Assembly (NCBI RefSeq): GCF_900111885.1
Contig: NZ_FOKG01000007.1
Span: forward strand, 124,001 to 188,000
Length of the DNA: 64,000 bases
Direction of reading: 5' to 3'
Origin: Amycolatopsis marina
GTDB taxonomy: Bacteria; Actinomycetota; Actinomycetes; Mycobacteriales; Pseudonocardiaceae
The notes beneath the pieces are model-generated. The model saw only the letters and a list, made by a program, of their open reading frames with translations, searched no databases and was not told where the DNA came from. This document shows positions 1 through 8,341 of the stretch, piece by piece. A program made the translations under genes and the position numbers. Each line of letters opens with the position of its first letter. Positions within the stretch are counted from its first letter, which is position 1.

Positions 1-2
1 TG

Positions 3-776
3 CCGGATTCGCTGTTCTACAGCGAGACCGTGTCGGCCGACTACCCCTACACCCCGGACGGCGCTCGATTCTGGAACGAGGAGACGCCCTGGGCTGACCC
101 GCTCGTGGCCACGGCGGCGATGGGGGCGGTGACGAGCGACATCCGGTTCTACACGTCGGTGCTCAAGCTCGGTTCGCGCAATCCGGTGCTGCTGGCGCGC
201 CAGGTCGGCTCGGTGGCGGCGCTCACCGGTGATCGGTTCGGTCTGGGGCTCGGCGTCGGCTGGTCGCCGGAGGAGTTCGAGTGGTGCGGGGCGCCGTATG
301 AGAACCGGGGCAAGCGGGTCGACGAGGCGATCGAGGTCCTGCGGCTCATCCTCGACGGCGGAATGGTCGAGTACCACGGAAAGTTCTTCGACTTCGACAA
401 GCTGCGAATGAGTCCGGCGCCGCGGGCGCGCGTGCCGTTCTACGTGGGCGGACACACGGAGGTGGCGCTCCGGCGTGCCGCTCGCGTCGGCGACGGCTGG
501 GCCTCGGCGATGATGAAGTTCGACGACCTGCGCTCGACGATCGAACGCCTGCGGACGCTGCGTGCCGAAGCGGGCACGGCAGCGGAACCGTTCGAGATTC
601 AGGCCGTGTGCGTCGACCGGTTCGGACTCGACGGGTACCGCGAGCAGGCCGAGATCGGTGTGACGGACGTGATCACCATGCCCTGGGTCTTCGACGGGCT
701 CGGATTCGACGCCGATCTTCAGTCTAAAAAGGACTCGATCAGGAAGTTCGCCGACGAGATCATCGCCAAGTTCTGA
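3..776 (+). CDS. LLM-class (F420-type) flavin oxidoreductase, 5' truncated
   Basis: The reading frame is open from base 3, so the true start lies outside the window; the 257 visible residues are the C-terminal part. It resembles the luciferase-like TIM-barrel oxidoreductases that in actinomycetes usually use coenzyme F420. Visible family features are the GLGVGWSPEEFEW stretch, the following RGKRVDEAIEVLR helix that is highly typical of the F420-dependent TIGR03619 type, and a VGGHTEVALRRAAR segment near the phosphate-binding part of the barrel. The substrate cannot be told. It is 12 nt upstream of a SnoaL-like gene on the same strand, so the two are probably cotranscribed. Family assignment is firm; cofactor is inference. 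Confidence 0.85.
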   Translation, partial: PDSLFYSETVSADYPYTPDGARFWNEETPWADPLVATAAMGAVTSDIRFYTSVLKLGSRNPVLLARQVGSVAALTGDRFGLGLGVGWSPEEFEWCGAPYENRGKRVDEAIEVLRLILDGGMVEYHGKFFDFDKLRMSPAPRARVPFYVGGHTEVALRRAARVGDGWASAMMKFDDLRSTIERLRTLRAEAGTAAEPFEIQAVCVDRFGLDGYREQAEIGVTDVITMPWVFDGLGFDADLQSKKDSIRKFADEIIAKF

Positions 777-788
777 AGGGCTGGAGAA

Positions 789-1232
789 ATGACCATCACC
801 GTCTGCTGGGACACGAATGTCGAGCAGCCACCGGCAAGGCAGGCCGCGATGCGTTCGATGGAGGCGGTGACGAGCGGGGCGAAGGAGGACTGGCTGGCAC
901 TGTTCGCCCCGGACGGGGTGATCGAGGATCCGGTGGGCCCGTCCGGTTTCGACCCAGAGGGCAAGGGGCACCACGGCCATGCGGGGATCTCCGCGTTCTG
1001 GGACAAGGCGATCGCGCAGGTGCAGCGCTTCGAGTTCGTCATCCGGGACTCGCACGCGGCAGGCGACGAGGTGGCCAACGTCGGCACGATCACCACGTTC
1101 CTGCCGGGGAACTACCGGGTCGACACCGACGGCGTGTTCGTCTACCGGGTGGGGGAGTCCGGTCTGATCGCATCGATGCGTGCCTTCTGGGAGACCGAAC
1201 GGGCGCTGGCCACGGCCCGGCAGGTGGAGTGA
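789..1232 (+). CDS. SnoaL-like / NTF2-fold protein
   Basis: A 147-residue protein of the NTF2 fold (SnoaL-like, ketosteroid-isomerase-like). The ATG follows a GGAG ribosome-binding site. The pattern is typical: an N-terminal helix (about 20-35), a phrase on the damage or reaction target (APDGVIEDPVGPSG), a FWDK helix around 75, and strands ending in RAFWETERAL. Such proteins act as small isomerases, hydrolases or cyclases; ketosteroid isomerase-like activity would need a catalytic Asp in the cone-shaped pocket, and several acids (D35, D39-type positions) are present. Placed directly behind the LLM oxidoreductase it may act on the same small lipid or polyketide-like substrate. No specific function can be assigned. 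Confidence 0.75.
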   Translation: MTITVCWDTNVEQPPARQAAMRSMEAVTSGAKEDWLALFAPDGVIEDPVGPSGFDPEGKGHHGHAGISAFWDKAIAQVQRFEFVIRDSHAAGDEVANVGTITTFLPGNYRVDTDGVFVYRVGESGLIASMRAFWETERALATARQVE

Positions 1233-1256
1233 GGGCTCGCCGCGGATCAGCCGAAC

Positions 1257-2051
1257 TCACGCCGAGGCCGGGGCCGCGTGGCGTGGCAGGCGTTGGGTGA
1301 GCACCAGGGGGCCGTCCCCGGTGATCGCGATCGTGTGCTCGGAGTGGGCGGTGCGCGAGCCGTCGGCCGAGCGGATGGTCCAGCCATCGGGGTCGTAGAC
1401 GATCCGGTCGGTGGTGCGGGCGAACCAGGGTTCGAGTGCCAGGGTCATGCCCGCTCTGAGCTTGAGGCCGCGCCCGGCCCGGCCCGTGTTGGGGACATGG
1501 GGATCCTCGTGCATCGTTCGTCCCAGCCCGTGGCCGCCGAACTCGGTGTTGACCGGATAGCCGTAGTCGGTGGCGACCGCCGCGATCGCCGCTGAGATGT
1601 CGCCCAGCCGGTTGTCCGGCCTCGCGGCCCCGATGCCGGCGGCGAGCGCTTCTTCGGTCGCGCGGAGGAGTCGCAGATCGTCCTCGGCCGGAGTGCCGAC
1701 GATGACGGTGCGGGCGGCGTCCGCGACCCAGCCGTCGATCCCCACCGCGAGGTCCATGGTGACGACGTCCCCGTCGCGCAGTGCGTAGTCGTGGGGCAGT
1801 CCGTGGAGCACCGCGTCGTTGACCGACAGGCAGGTGACGTTGCGGAACGGGCCGTTGCCGAAGGACGGGGCGTAGTCCCAGTAGCAGGATTGCGCGCCGC
1901 GTTGGCGGATCCGGCCGCGCACGTGGTGTTCCAGGTCGAGGAGGTTGACGCCCACGTCTGCGAGTTCGCTGAACTCGGACAGGATCTGGGCGACGAACTG
2001 CCCGGTCGTGTGCATCCGTTCGATCTCTGCGGGCGACTTCAACTCGATCAT
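1257..2051 (-). CDS. map: Methionine aminopeptidase, type I
   Basis: A 264-residue type I methionine aminopeptidase, which removes the initiator Met from nascent proteins using two metal ions. All five metal ligands and the catalytic His are visible: D100 (TMDLAVG), D111 (ADAART), H174 (GGHGLG), E207 (LEPW) and E238 (SEHT), with H83 in the VLHGLP motif. There is no N-terminal zinc-finger extension. The gene sits apart from the ribosomal-protein operon where the housekeeping map usually lies, and faces a small HTH gene across an 81-bp gap holding a nested palindrome. This suggests a second, regulated copy rather than the essential one, which is an inference. The ATG at 2051 is the natural start because the promoter-like palindrome begins just upstream. 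Confidence 0.93.
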   Translation of the reverse strand: MIELKSPAEIERMHTTGQFVAQILSEFSELADVGVNLLDLEHHVRGRIRQRGAQSCYWDYAPSFGNGPFRNVTCLSVNDAVLHGLPHDYALRDGDVVTMDLAVGIDGWVADAARTVIVGTPAEDDLRLLRATEEALAAGIGAARPDNRLGDISAAIAAVATDYGYPVNTEFGGHGLGRTMHEDPHVPNTGRAGRGLKLRAGMTLALEPWFARTTDRIVYDPDGWTIRSADGSRTAHSEHTIAITGDGPLVLTQRLPRHAAPASA

Positions 2052-2065
2052 GGAACCCTCACGTC

Positions 2066-2123
2066 GTACGATTGGTATAATAATACCACCGTAACACTAG
2101 CGGTATTAAAATACCAGTCGTAC
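2066..2123. promoter_or_regulatory. Nested palindromic operator/promoter between map and HTH gene
   Basis: Two copies of GGTAT-N4-ATACC (2074-2087 and 2102-2115) lie in the divergent gap. Their outer flanks extend into one larger imperfect palindrome: GTACGATTGGTAT on the left (2066-2078) against ATACCAGTCGTAC on the right (2111-2123), with one mismatch. TATAAT occurs on the plus strand at 2076-2081 inside the first site, so the operator overlaps promoter elements. The obvious candidate binder is the adjacent HTH protein, giving autoregulation and control of map; that is inference. Confidence 0.6.
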
Positions 2124-2132
2124 TCTGGTGTC

Positions 2133-2399
2133 GTGGTCCGCAATCCGCTTACGCCCGAACAGATCGAGGCCGGCAGGCGTCTCGGAAGGATGCTGCGTGC
2201 GGCGCGAGCAGATCGTGATCTCGGTGACGTGGCGCACACCGCCGGTATGTCCCCGGAGACGTTGCGCAAGATCGAGACCGGCCGGCTTCCGACCCCCGGG
2301 TTCGGCACGATCGCCTGCCTCAGCGAGGTGCTCGGTCTGCCGATGCAAGACCTCGCCGCCGCGTGGCGTAATGGTCCACGGCTCGAGGCGGCGTCGTAG
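2133..2399 (+). CDS. XRE/Cro-type helix-turn-helix regulator
   Basis: An 88-residue protein that is essentially one HTH domain. Residues about 9-65 match the XRE (lambda repressor-like) fold: a basic helix (GRRLGRMLRAARADRDL), the turn VAHTAGMSPETLRKIETGR as the recognition part, and a closing helix around SEVLGLPMQDLAAAW. I chose the GTG at 2133 because a longer reading frame would run back through the operator palindrome and lacks a sensible ribosome-binding site; translation may be leaderless or nearly so. It is divergent from map, and a strong bidirectional hairpin follows it. It probably represses its own promoter and map through the two GGTAT-N4-ATACC sites. Confidence 0.75.
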   Translation: MVRNPLTPEQIEAGRRLGRMLRAARADRDLGDVAHTAGMSPETLRKIETGRLPTPGFGTIACLSEVLGLPMQDLAAAWRNGPRLEAAS

Positions 2400-2456
2400 C
2401 GGTCACCTCCGCCTGCCGGCGTCAGTCACGTAGCGCCGCACTGGCCCGCTGACCAG

Positions 2457-2495
2457 AAAAAGCGGCAGCGCCCTGGCTCGGGCCCTGCCGCTTTT
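2457..2495. terminator. Bidirectional terminator between HTH gene and tRNA-Gly
   Basis: AAAAGCGGCAG at 2458-2468 pairs perfectly with CTGCCGCTTTT at 2485-2495, and an inner GCCC/GGGC pair extends the stem. A runs on one side and T runs on the other allow function on both strands, ending the HTH transcript and the minus-strand tRNA-Gly. Confidence 0.8.
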
Positions 2496-2525
2496 CGTGT
2501 CTCTGACCTGCTACTTCAACTCTGG

Positions 2526-2596
2526 AGCGGGCGACGGGAATCGAACCCGCGTAGCCAGTTTGGAAGACTGGGGCTCTACCATTGAGCTACGCCCGC
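2526..2596 (-). tRNA. tRNA-Gly (anticodon TCC)
   Basis: Read on the minus strand this is a 71-nt cloverleaf. The acceptor stem is GCGGGCG (2596-2590) against CGCCCGC (2533-2527), the anticodon loop is CTTCCAA within a CCAGT/ACTGG stem, and the T arm carries GGTTCGATTCC. Anticodon TCC reads GGA and GGG codons. No CCA is encoded. It points toward the HTH gene and shares the bidirectional terminator. Confidence 0.97.
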
Positions 2597-2678
2597 GTGC
2601 TCCCGGAGGACCGGGTGCGACACCATCCTAACGGGTACCGCTATGGTGGTCACACACCGCCCAGGGTGTGGCGGACAT

Positions 2679-2752
2679 CGGGGTGTGGCGCAGCTTGGTA
2701 GCGCATTCGCTTTGGGAGCGAAGGGTCGCAGGTTCAAATCCTGTCACCCCGA
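2679..2752 (+). tRNA. tRNA-Pro (anticodon TGG)
   Basis: A 74-nt cloverleaf with acceptor stem CGGGGTG/CACCCCG, discriminator A, anticodon stem TTCGC/GCGAA around a loop with TGG, and T loop GTTCAAATC. It lies 82 bp from tRNA-Gly on the other strand. A truncated ATPase gene ends 15 bp beyond its 3' end, which fits the tRNA having served as an integration or deletion site. Confidence 0.97.
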
Positions 2753-2766
2753 CAGATCAGTCTCGA

Positions 2767-3174
2767 TCACCAGCACGTATCCGGTTCGCCGGCCGCGTGC
2801 TGGTTGCGTATGGGGCCCGTCAGCGTTTCGGCCAGTGCCAGTCCCAGATCGACGGCGTAACCGAAGTCGCTGCCCGAGAAGTCCAGTCGCAGACCGACCG
2901 GTGCCTGCCTGATGGTGCCCTGCGCCGGGTGTCCGCCCTCCCGGACCGCCTGCCCGGTCGTCTCCGGACCTGCCCACAGAGTCGACATCGGCCCGCCCTC
3001 ACGAGCCAGCGCCGCCACCGCGCCGCCACGGGACATGTCGGCCAACAGGTGCAGCGCCCGGTACAGGCTCGACTTGCCGCTGCCGTTCGCTCCGGTCACG
3101 ACGGTGAGCGAACCGAGAGGGATCACCAGTTCCCGCAGTGACCGATAGTTCTCGATCGCGAGTGTGGCGGGCAC
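2767..3174 (-). pseudogene. AAA-family ATPase, C-terminally truncated remnant
   Basis: The first ~110 residues match the N terminus of predicted SMC/RecF-like AAA ATPases (COG4637-like): an IENYRSLRELVIPLG strand-helix, then the Walker A VTGANGSGKSS and a downstream LLADMSRGGAVAALAREGG helix. Such proteins are normally about 350-400 residues with a Walker B and signature motif, but this frame stops after roughly 135 residues, next to tRNA-Pro, and no Walker B follows. The GTG at 3174 (start VPATLAIENY) fits family starts better than the ATG at 3210. I read it as a remnant left by a deletion or integration event at the tRNA; a short functional protein is unlikely. Confidence 0.7.
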
Positions 3175-3288
3175 CGGCCCAAGGCTAGTGCCTGGCCGAG
3201 GGCAGGTCACACGCTCGGGAACGACCGATGTCCGGTCCCCCGGAGCGCTCGACCCCGCGTCAACCGCAACCCGGGCTCGAGCTGCCGA

Positions 3289-3340
3289 GTCATTGTCCTA
3301 GACTCGGGGAGTCCGGGTTCCCCTGTACTGGGACAATGAC
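3289..3340. promoter_or_regulatory. Inverted repeat and promoter-like region upstream of tig
   Basis: GTCATTGTCC (3289-3298) is repeated inverted as GGACAATGAC (3331-3340), a perfect 10-bp pair about 60 bp before the tig start. Between them lie TAGACT (3299-3304), which looks like a -10 box, and a small GGGGA/TCCCC hairpin. It could be an operator, an mRNA 5' structure, or both. Confidence 0.4.
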
Positions 3341-3399
3341 CTGGGATCATCCGATTGCTTTCTGTCAAGACAGCACCGCCACGGCTCGAGGAGAAAACG

Positions 3400-4857
3400 T
3401 TGAAGAGCACCGTCGAGCAGCTCAGCCCGACGCGCGTAAAGATCAATGTCGAGGTGCCGTTCGACGAACTCAAACCTAACTTCGACCGCGCCTACCGCAA
3501 GATCGCCCAGCAAGTGCGTATCCCGGGGTTCCGTCCCGGCAAGGCCCCGGCCCGCGTGCTGGAGAGCCGGATCGGCCGCGCCCCGGTGCTCGATGAGGTC
3601 GTCAACGAGGTCATCCCGGCCAAGTACATGGAGGCCGTGCAGGCCGGTGAGGTCCGTACGCTGGGCCGCCCGGACTTCGAGGTGACCAAGCTCGAAGACC
3701 GCGAGGTGCTCGAGTTCACGGCCGAGGTCGACGTGCGCCCGGACATCACCCTGCCCGAATTCACGGGCATCTCGGTCAGCGTCGACGACGTCGAACTGAC
3801 CGAGGCCGAGGTCGATGAGCAGCTCGACGAGCTGCGCGCCAGGTTCGGCACGCTCAAGGGCGTGGACCGGCCAGCCGAGAACGGCGACTTCGTCTCGATC
3901 GACCTCTCGGCCACGGTCGACGGCGAGGAGGTGCCCGACGCGTCCACCTCCGGCCTTTCCTACGAGATCGGCTCCGGCCAGCTCGTGGACGGTATCGACG
4001 AGGCCATCATCGGGGCCAACGAAGGCGAGACCAAGACCTTCACCACCCGGCTCGTGGCAGGCGACTACGCGGGCAAGGACGCCGAGGTCAGCGTCACCGT
4101 CCAGTCGGTCAAGGAGCGCGAGCTCCCGGAGCCCGACGACGAGTTCGCCCAGCTCGCGAGCGAGTTCGACACGCTCGAGGAGCTGAAGAACGACCTGCGT
4201 GAGCGGCTCAGCCGCGTCAAGCGGATGCAGCAGGGCGTGCAGGCGAGGGACAAGGTCCTCGAGTCGCTTCTGGACTCCACCGAGGTCCCGCTCCCGGAGA
4301 ACGTCGTCGCGGGCGAGATCGAGAACCGCAAGCACGACGCGATCCACCCGTTCGACCACGACGAGGAGGCCTTCGCCAAGGCGCTCGAGTCCGAGGGCAA
4401 GACGCTCGAGGACTTCGAGAACGAGGCCCGCGAGGAGTCCGAGAAGGCGGTTCGTACCCAGCTGCTGCTGGACACCATCGCCGACTCGGAGAACGTCCAG
4501 GTCAACGACGCCGAGCTGACCGAGCGGATCATCTACCAGGCGCAGCGCTTCGGCGTCAGCCCGGACGAGTACGTGCAGCGTGCCCAGCAGTCGGGCCAGC
4601 TCGGCGCCATCTACGCCGACGTGCGCCGCGGCAAGGCGCTGGCCTCGATCGTCCGGAGTGCCACCGTCACCGACTCGGCCGGGGAGCCGATCGACCTCGA
4701 CGAGCTGTTCGGCAAGGAGGACGGCGCCGAGGAGAACGACACCGCGATCGACGTGACGGAGGCCGCCACGGCCGAGTCCACCAGCGAGGCGACCGAATCG
4801 GGTGACGCGGACGAGACCGACGTCACCGAGACGGCGGGAACAACGACGGATCGGTAA
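3400..4857 (+). CDS. tig: Trigger factor, ribosome-associated chaperone
   Basis: A 485-residue trigger factor, the chaperone and peptidyl-prolyl isomerase that meets nascent chains at the ribosome exit tunnel. The ribosome-binding signature GFRPGKAP is at residues 43-50. An FKBP-type PPIase domain follows (about 155-240, with [15 protein letters not shown] and the [16 protein letters not shown] segment), then the helical substrate-binding arms. The tail from about 435 is very acidic (many E, D, T), common in actinobacterial forms. The start is a TTG at 3400 because GAGGAG sits 6 nt upstream and the protein then begins [10 protein letters not shown] as in homologues; the frame reads further back without support. 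It heads the tig-clpP1-clpP2 block. Confidence 0.96.
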   Translation: MKSTVEQLSPTRVKINVEVPFDELKPNFDRAYRKIAQQVRIPGFRPGKAPARVLESRIGRAPVLDEVVNEVIPAKYMEAVQAGEVRTLGRPDFEVTKLEDREVLEFTAEVDVRPDITLPEFTGISVSVDDVELTEAEVDEQLDELRARFGTLKGVDRPAENGDFVSIDLSATVDGEEVPDASTSGLSYEIGSGQLVDGIDEAIIGANEGETKTFTTRLVAGDYAGKDAEVSVTVQSVKERELPEPDDEFAQLASEFDTLEELKNDLRERLSRVKRMQQGVQARDKVLESLLDSTEVPLPENVVAGEIENRKHDAIHPFDHDEEAFAKALESEGKTLEDFENEAREESEKAVRTQLLLDTIADSENVQVNDAELTERIIYQAQRFGVSPDEYVQRAQQSGQLGAIYADVRRGKALASIVRSATVTDSAGEPIDLDELFGKEDGAEENDTAIDVTEAATAESTSEATESGDADETDVTETAGTTTDR

Positions 4858-4867
4858 TGCTCTCAGC

Positions 4868-4911
4868 GAACTTGGGCGGTGTCAGGCATTCTGCACCGCC
4901 CAAGTTCGTTA
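4868..4911 (+). terminator. Terminator-like hairpin after tig
   Basis: A perfect 15-bp stem, CGAACTTGGGCGGTG (4868-4882) with CACCGCCCAAGTTCG (4895-4909), around a 12-nt loop and followed by only TTAA. It begins 11 nt after the tig stop, so it probably ends or attenuates the tig transcript before clpP1. Confidence 0.7.
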
Positions 4912-5000
4912 AGGTCGAGTACAAGATCCTCAGTTACGAAAGACAGCAGAGTGGGTCGCGCACTCCGGGGCCCACGGCGGCGAAAAGGCAGGCAGACGTG

Positions 5001-5603
5001 ATGCAGCACATGCCCGAGGCGCGGACTAGCACCGCGGGACTCAACCTGACCGACTCGGTGTACGAGCGACTGCTCCAGGAGCGCATCGTCGTGCTCGGAT
5101 CCGAGGTCAACGACGAGGTCGCCAACCGGATCACGGCGCAGTTGCTGCTGATGGACGCGGACGATTCCGAGTCGGACATCCGCTTCTACATCAACTCTCC
5201 CGGCGGCTCGGTGACCGCGGGCTTCGCCATCTACGACACGATGCAGCTGATCTCGCCGGACGTGCAGACCTACGCGATGGGGCTGGCGGCCTCGATGGGG
5301 CAGTTCCTGCTCTCCTCGGGCACGCCGGGCAAGCGGTACTCGCTGCCGCACGCGCGGATCCTGATGCACCAGCCGTCGGCAGGTGTGGGTGGCACGGCCT
5401 CGGACATCGCGATCCAGGCCGAGGTCTTCGGCAAGTGGAAGCGGCAACTCGCCGAGATCACCGCCGAGCAGACGGGGCAGTCCGTCGAGCAGATCATCGC
5501 CGACGGTGACAGGGACCGCTGGTTCACCGCGGAAGAGGCCCGCGAGTACGGCTTCGTGGACCACGTTCTGACGCGCGAAACGCGCCCTGGTGCGGGCAGC
5601 TGA
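5001..5603 (+). CDS. clpP1: ATP-dependent Clp protease proteolytic subunit 1
   Basis: A 200-residue serine protease subunit of the ClpP tetradecamer. From the chosen ATG the catalytic triad falls at S98 (GLAASMG), H123 (LMHQPS) and D172 (DGDRDRW), the same numbering as Bacillus ClpP. In actinobacteria ClpP1 and ClpP2 form a mixed two-ring protease fed by ClpX or ClpC1 and are usually essential. The start could also be the GTG at 4998 or ATG at 5010; an AAAGG lies upstream. The frame extends back to the tig stop but that stretch is the terminator region. clpP2 follows after 28 nt. Confidence 0.95.
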   Translation: MQHMPEARTSTAGLNLTDSVYERLLQERIVVLGSEVNDEVANRITAQLLLMDADDSESDIRFYINSPGGSVTAGFAIYDTMQLISPDVQTYAMGLAASMGQFLLSSGTPGKRYSLPHARILMHQPSAGVGGTASDIAIQAEVFGKWKRQLAEITAEQTGQSVEQIIADGDRDRWFTAEEAREYGFVDHVLTRETRPGAGS

Positions 5604-5631
5604 CCGGTATCGCGCTGACAAGGAGACCTTC

Positions 5632-6255
5632 ATGAGCCAGCTACACCTTCCGCAGTCCCGGTACGTGCTGCCCTCGTACATCGAGCGCACCAGCTACGGG
5701 GTCAAGGAATCCAACCCCTACAACAAGCTGTACGAAGAGCGGATCATCTTCCTCGGCGTGCAGGTGGACGACGCGTCGGCGAACGACGTGATGGCCCAGC
5801 TGCTGCACCTCGAGCACGAGGACCCGGACCGCGACATCAGCATCTACATCAACTCGCCCGGTGGTTCCTTCACCTCGTTGATGGCCATCTACGACACGAT
5901 GCAGTTCGTGCGGACCGACATCGAAACCGTATGCCTCGGCCAGGCGGCCTCGGCGGCGGCGGTCCTGCTCGCGGCGGGCACACCCGGTAAGCGCAGGGCG
6001 CTGCCGAACGCGCGGATCCTGATCCACCAGCCCGCCACCGAAGGCACCTATGGCCAGGTCTCGGACCTCGAGATCCAGGCGAACGAGATCCAGCGGGTCC
6101 GCCGGCTGCTGGAGACCACGCTGGCCAAGCACACGCACAAGTCGGTCGACGACGTGCGCAACGACATCGAGCGCGACAAGATTCTGACGGCCGAGGAGGC
6201 CAAGGACTACGGCATCGTCGACGAGGTGCTGCCGTACCGCAAGGGCTCGGCGTAG
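5632..6255 (+). CDS. clpP2: ATP-dependent Clp protease proteolytic subunit 2
   Basis: A 207-residue ClpP paralogue with triad S107 (GQAASAA), H132 (LIHQPA) and D182 (IERDK). The start at 5632 is set by an AAGGAG at 5620-5625. In mycobacteria ClpP2 provides the face that docks the ATPase rings, while ClpP1 supplies much of the activity; here both triads are intact. The N-terminal extension before [14 protein letters not shown] (about 28 residues) is typical of actinobacterial ClpP2. A hairpin 44 nt downstream separates it from clpX. Confidence 0.95.
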   Translation: MSQLHLPQSRYVLPSYIERTSYGVKESNPYNKLYEERIIFLGVQVDDASANDVMAQLLHLEHEDPDRDISIYINSPGGSFTSLMAIYDTMQFVRTDIETVCLGQAASAAAVLLAAGTPGKRRALPNARILIHQPATEGTYGQVSDLEIQANEIQRVRRLLETTLAKHTHKSVDDVRNDIERDKILTAEEAKDYGIVDEVLPYRKGSA

Positions 6256-6298
6256 GGCCGTGCCCCTGCCGCCGGGACCGGCAGGCCGGATCCGCTGA

Positions 6299-6328
6299 CC
6301 GGTGTGTGTCGAGGACGACACACACCGG
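6299..6328 (+). terminator. Hairpin after clpP2
   Basis: A perfect 13-bp stem, CCGGTGTGTGTCG with CGACACACACCGG, around a 4-nt loop. It is followed by TCTTCTGG, not a true T run. It probably ends the clpP1-clpP2 transcript so that clpX needs its own promoter in the 190 bp that follow. Confidence 0.65.
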
Positions 6329-6481
6329 TCTTCTGGTCTAGGGTCTGCCCCGGCGCGCCTCGCCTCGCCTGCTCCAGGTCCTCCCCACGAGGGCCTCGGG
6401 CGGGTACCGTCAAGGGAAGCGCGCGTGAGTCCCCCAGCCGATGGTGCTGTAGCGCTGTGGTGGGGGTGGGTGAGACAGTCA

Positions 6482-6497
6482 GGTGTACTTGTGCACC
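6482..6497. promoter_or_regulatory. Possible operator upstream of clpX
   Basis: GGTGTAC-TT-GTGCACC is a near-perfect palindrome (one mismatch) centred about 30 nt before the clpX start. No regulator is known for it here, and I did not see the CGC-N5-GCG type box expected for the Clp regulator ClgR. Confidence 0.25.
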
Positions 6498-6519
6498 GGA
6501 GGGGACGAGGTCAACGGTC

Positions 6520-7815
6520 ATGGCACGGATCGGCGACGGCGGAGACCTGCTGAAGTGTTCTTTCTGTGGGAAGAGCCAGAAACAGGTGAAGAAGCTCATC
6601 GCCGGCCCCGGCGTCTACATCTGCGATGAGTGCATCGACCTGTGCAACGAGATCATCGAGGAAGAACTTGCCGAGGCGGGGGACGTCAAGCTCGACGAGC
6701 TGCCGAAACCCGCCGACATCCGCGACTTCCTCGAGCAGTACATCATCGGGCAGGACGACGCCAAGCGGACGCTGGCGGTGGCGGTCTACAACCACTACAA
6801 GCGCATCCAGTCCGATGACAAGGGCGGGCCGAAGGACGCCAAGGACGAGCCGGTCGAGATCGCCAAGTCCAACATCCTGATGCTGGGGCCGACCGGGTGC
6901 GGCAAGACCTACCTGGCGCAGACCCTCGCGAAACTGCTGAATGTCCCGTTCGCGATCGCCGATGCCACCGCCCTCACCGAGGCTGGTTACGTCGGCGAGG
7001 ACGTCGAGAACATCCTGCTCAAGCTGATCCAGGCGGCCGACTACGACGTCAAGCGCGCCGAGACGGGCATCATCTACATCGACGAGGTCGACAAGATCGC
7101 CCGTAAGTCGGAGAACCCGTCCATCACCAGGGACGTCTCCGGTGAGGGCGTGCAGCAGGCATTGCTGAAGATTCTCGAGGGCACGACGGCATCCGTGCCC
7201 CCACAGGGTGGGCGTAAGCATCCGCACCAGGAGTTCATCCAGATCGACACCACGAATGTGCTGTTCATCGTGGCGGGTGCCTTCGCGGGGCTGGAGAAGA
7301 TCGTCAACGAGCGGGTCGGCAAGCGTGGCCTCGGTTTCAGCGCGGAGATCCGGACGAAGTCCGAGATCGACGAGAGCGACGTCTTCACCGACACCATGCC
7401 GGAAGATCTGATCAAGTTCGGCCTGATCCCCGAGTTCATCGGCAGGCTTCCGGTCGTGGCCAGCGTCACCAGTCTCGACAAGGAATCGCTGGTCCGTATT
7501 CTCACCGAGCCGCGCAACGCGCTGGTCAAGCAGTACAAGAAGCTCTTCGAGATGGACAACGTCGAACTCGAGTTCACCAAGACCGCGCTCGAGGCGATCG
7601 CCGACCAGGCCGTGCTGCGCGGCACCGGTGCCCGTGGGTTGCGCGCCATCATGGAAGAGGTCCTGCAGCCGGTGATGTACGACATTCCGAGTCGTGATGA
7701 CGTGGCGAAGGTCGTGATCACCGAGCAGACCGTGCGGGAGAACGTGAACCCGACGATCGTCTCGCGCCAGCCCTCCCGGCGGCAGCGCAGCGAGCGTGGC
7801 GAGAAGTCGGCCTGA
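6520..7815 (+). CDS. clpX: Clp protease ATP-binding subunit ClpX
   Basis: A 431-residue AAA+ unfoldase that delivers proteins to ClpP1P2. The N-terminal zinc-binding domain has C13, C16, C35 and C38. The AAA+ module shows Walker A GPTGCGKT, Walker [11 protein letters not shown], the GYVGEDVE pore loop 1, the RKHPHQEF region of the RKH loop and sensor 2 GARGLRAI. The IGF-like loop that docks on ClpP is present as GLGFSA. The ATG at 6520 starts the zinc domain as in homologues; the upstream in-frame stretch is intergenic. In mycobacteria clpX lies near clpP2 as here. Confidence 0.97.
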   Translation: MARIGDGGDLLKCSFCGKSQKQVKKLIAGPGVYICDECIDLCNEIIEEELAEAGDVKLDELPKPADIRDFLEQYIIGQDDAKRTLAVAVYNHYKRIQSDDKGGPKDAKDEPVEIAKSNILMLGPTGCGKTYLAQTLAKLLNVPFAIADATALTEAGYVGEDVENILLKLIQAADYDVKRAETGIIYIDEVDKIARKSENPSITRDVSGEGVQQALLKILEGTTASVPPQGGRKHPHQEFIQIDTTNVLFIVAGAFAGLEKIVNERVGKRGLGFSAEIRTKSEIDESDVFTDTMPEDLIKFGLIPEFIGRLPVVASVTSLDKESLVRILTEPRNALVKQYKKLFEMDNVELEFTKTALEAIADQAVLRGTGARGLRAIMEEVLQPVMYDIPSRDDVAKVVITEQTVRENVNPTIVSRQPSRRQRSERGEKSA

Positions 7816-7840
7816 GCCTTCTGGACTCGTGGCGGACTGA

Positions 7841-8182
7841 ATGACGCGGCAACCAGGTTCGGACAACGGCACCGAGGTGTACGGGGTCAGCGAGCTGGCC
7901 CAGCGCATTGTCGCCGCCGCACATCGGCGGTATCCGGTCCTGCGGACGGTCGCCGTCGTGGCGCTGTCCGTGCTGGCGGTCGTCTGCCTGGCGGCGACGC
8001 TCACCCGCCTGTCGCTGCTGCCGTTGCTGCCGTTGCCGCTGCTGGGTCTCGGTTTCTTCGCCGTGCACAAGGCCAGGGCGGCGGACAACGACCGGTCCCT
8101 GTTGTTGTGGTCCACCGTGCTGGTCTCCGCAACTGCCGTGGCGTTCTGGCTCATCGGCGTGATCGCGCGCGGGTTCGACTGA
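7841..8182 (+). CDS. Small two- to three-TM membrane protein, unknown function
   Basis: A 113-residue protein starting 25 nt after clpX. After a soluble head of about 33 residues come hydrophobic stretches at roughly 35-54, 58-74 and 86-108, so two or three membrane passes. I recognise no family motif. It may be read through from clpX, which has no obvious terminator. The GC-rich codon pattern fits a real gene, and no overlapping gene competes. Confidence 0.6.
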   Translation: MTRQPGSDNGTEVYGVSELAQRIVAAAHRRYPVLRTVAVVALSVLAVVCLAATLTRLSLLPLLPLPLLGLGFFAVHKARAADNDRSLLLWSTVLVSATAVAFWLIGVIARGFD

Positions 8183-8281
8183 ACTGGCATCCCTCATGTC
8201 GCTATCCGTGATTTCTGTGGTTGCCCTCCGTGCGGGCAGCGGGAGAGCCTGGTCACAGCTCGGTGTCCCGGTCAGATTCCG

Positions 8282-8307
8282 GGTTTGTGTTTCCTCGATA
8301 GGGGGTA
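8282..8307 (+). promoter_or_regulatory. SigB/SigF-type promoter candidate
   Basis: GGTTT at 8282-8286 and GGGTA at 8303-8307 are spaced by 16 nt, matching the GTTT-N15/17-GGGTA pattern of stress sigma factors (SigF/SigB of actinomycetes). It sits 34 nt before the start of an anti-sigma-type ATPase gene, which strengthens the match. Confidence 0.5.
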
Positions 8308-8341
8308 GAACCGACCCGGAGATCTCATTGGAGGACAGCAA

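Noticed and set aside
4857..5000. Longer clpP1 start at the tig stop codon
   Set aside because: The added 48 residues are the terminator hairpin and its flank; catalytic numbering matches other ClpP only from the later ATG.
4912..5000. ClgR-type operator before clpP1
   Set aside because: I looked for the CGC-N5-GCG pattern and found no convincing copy before clpP1 or clpX.
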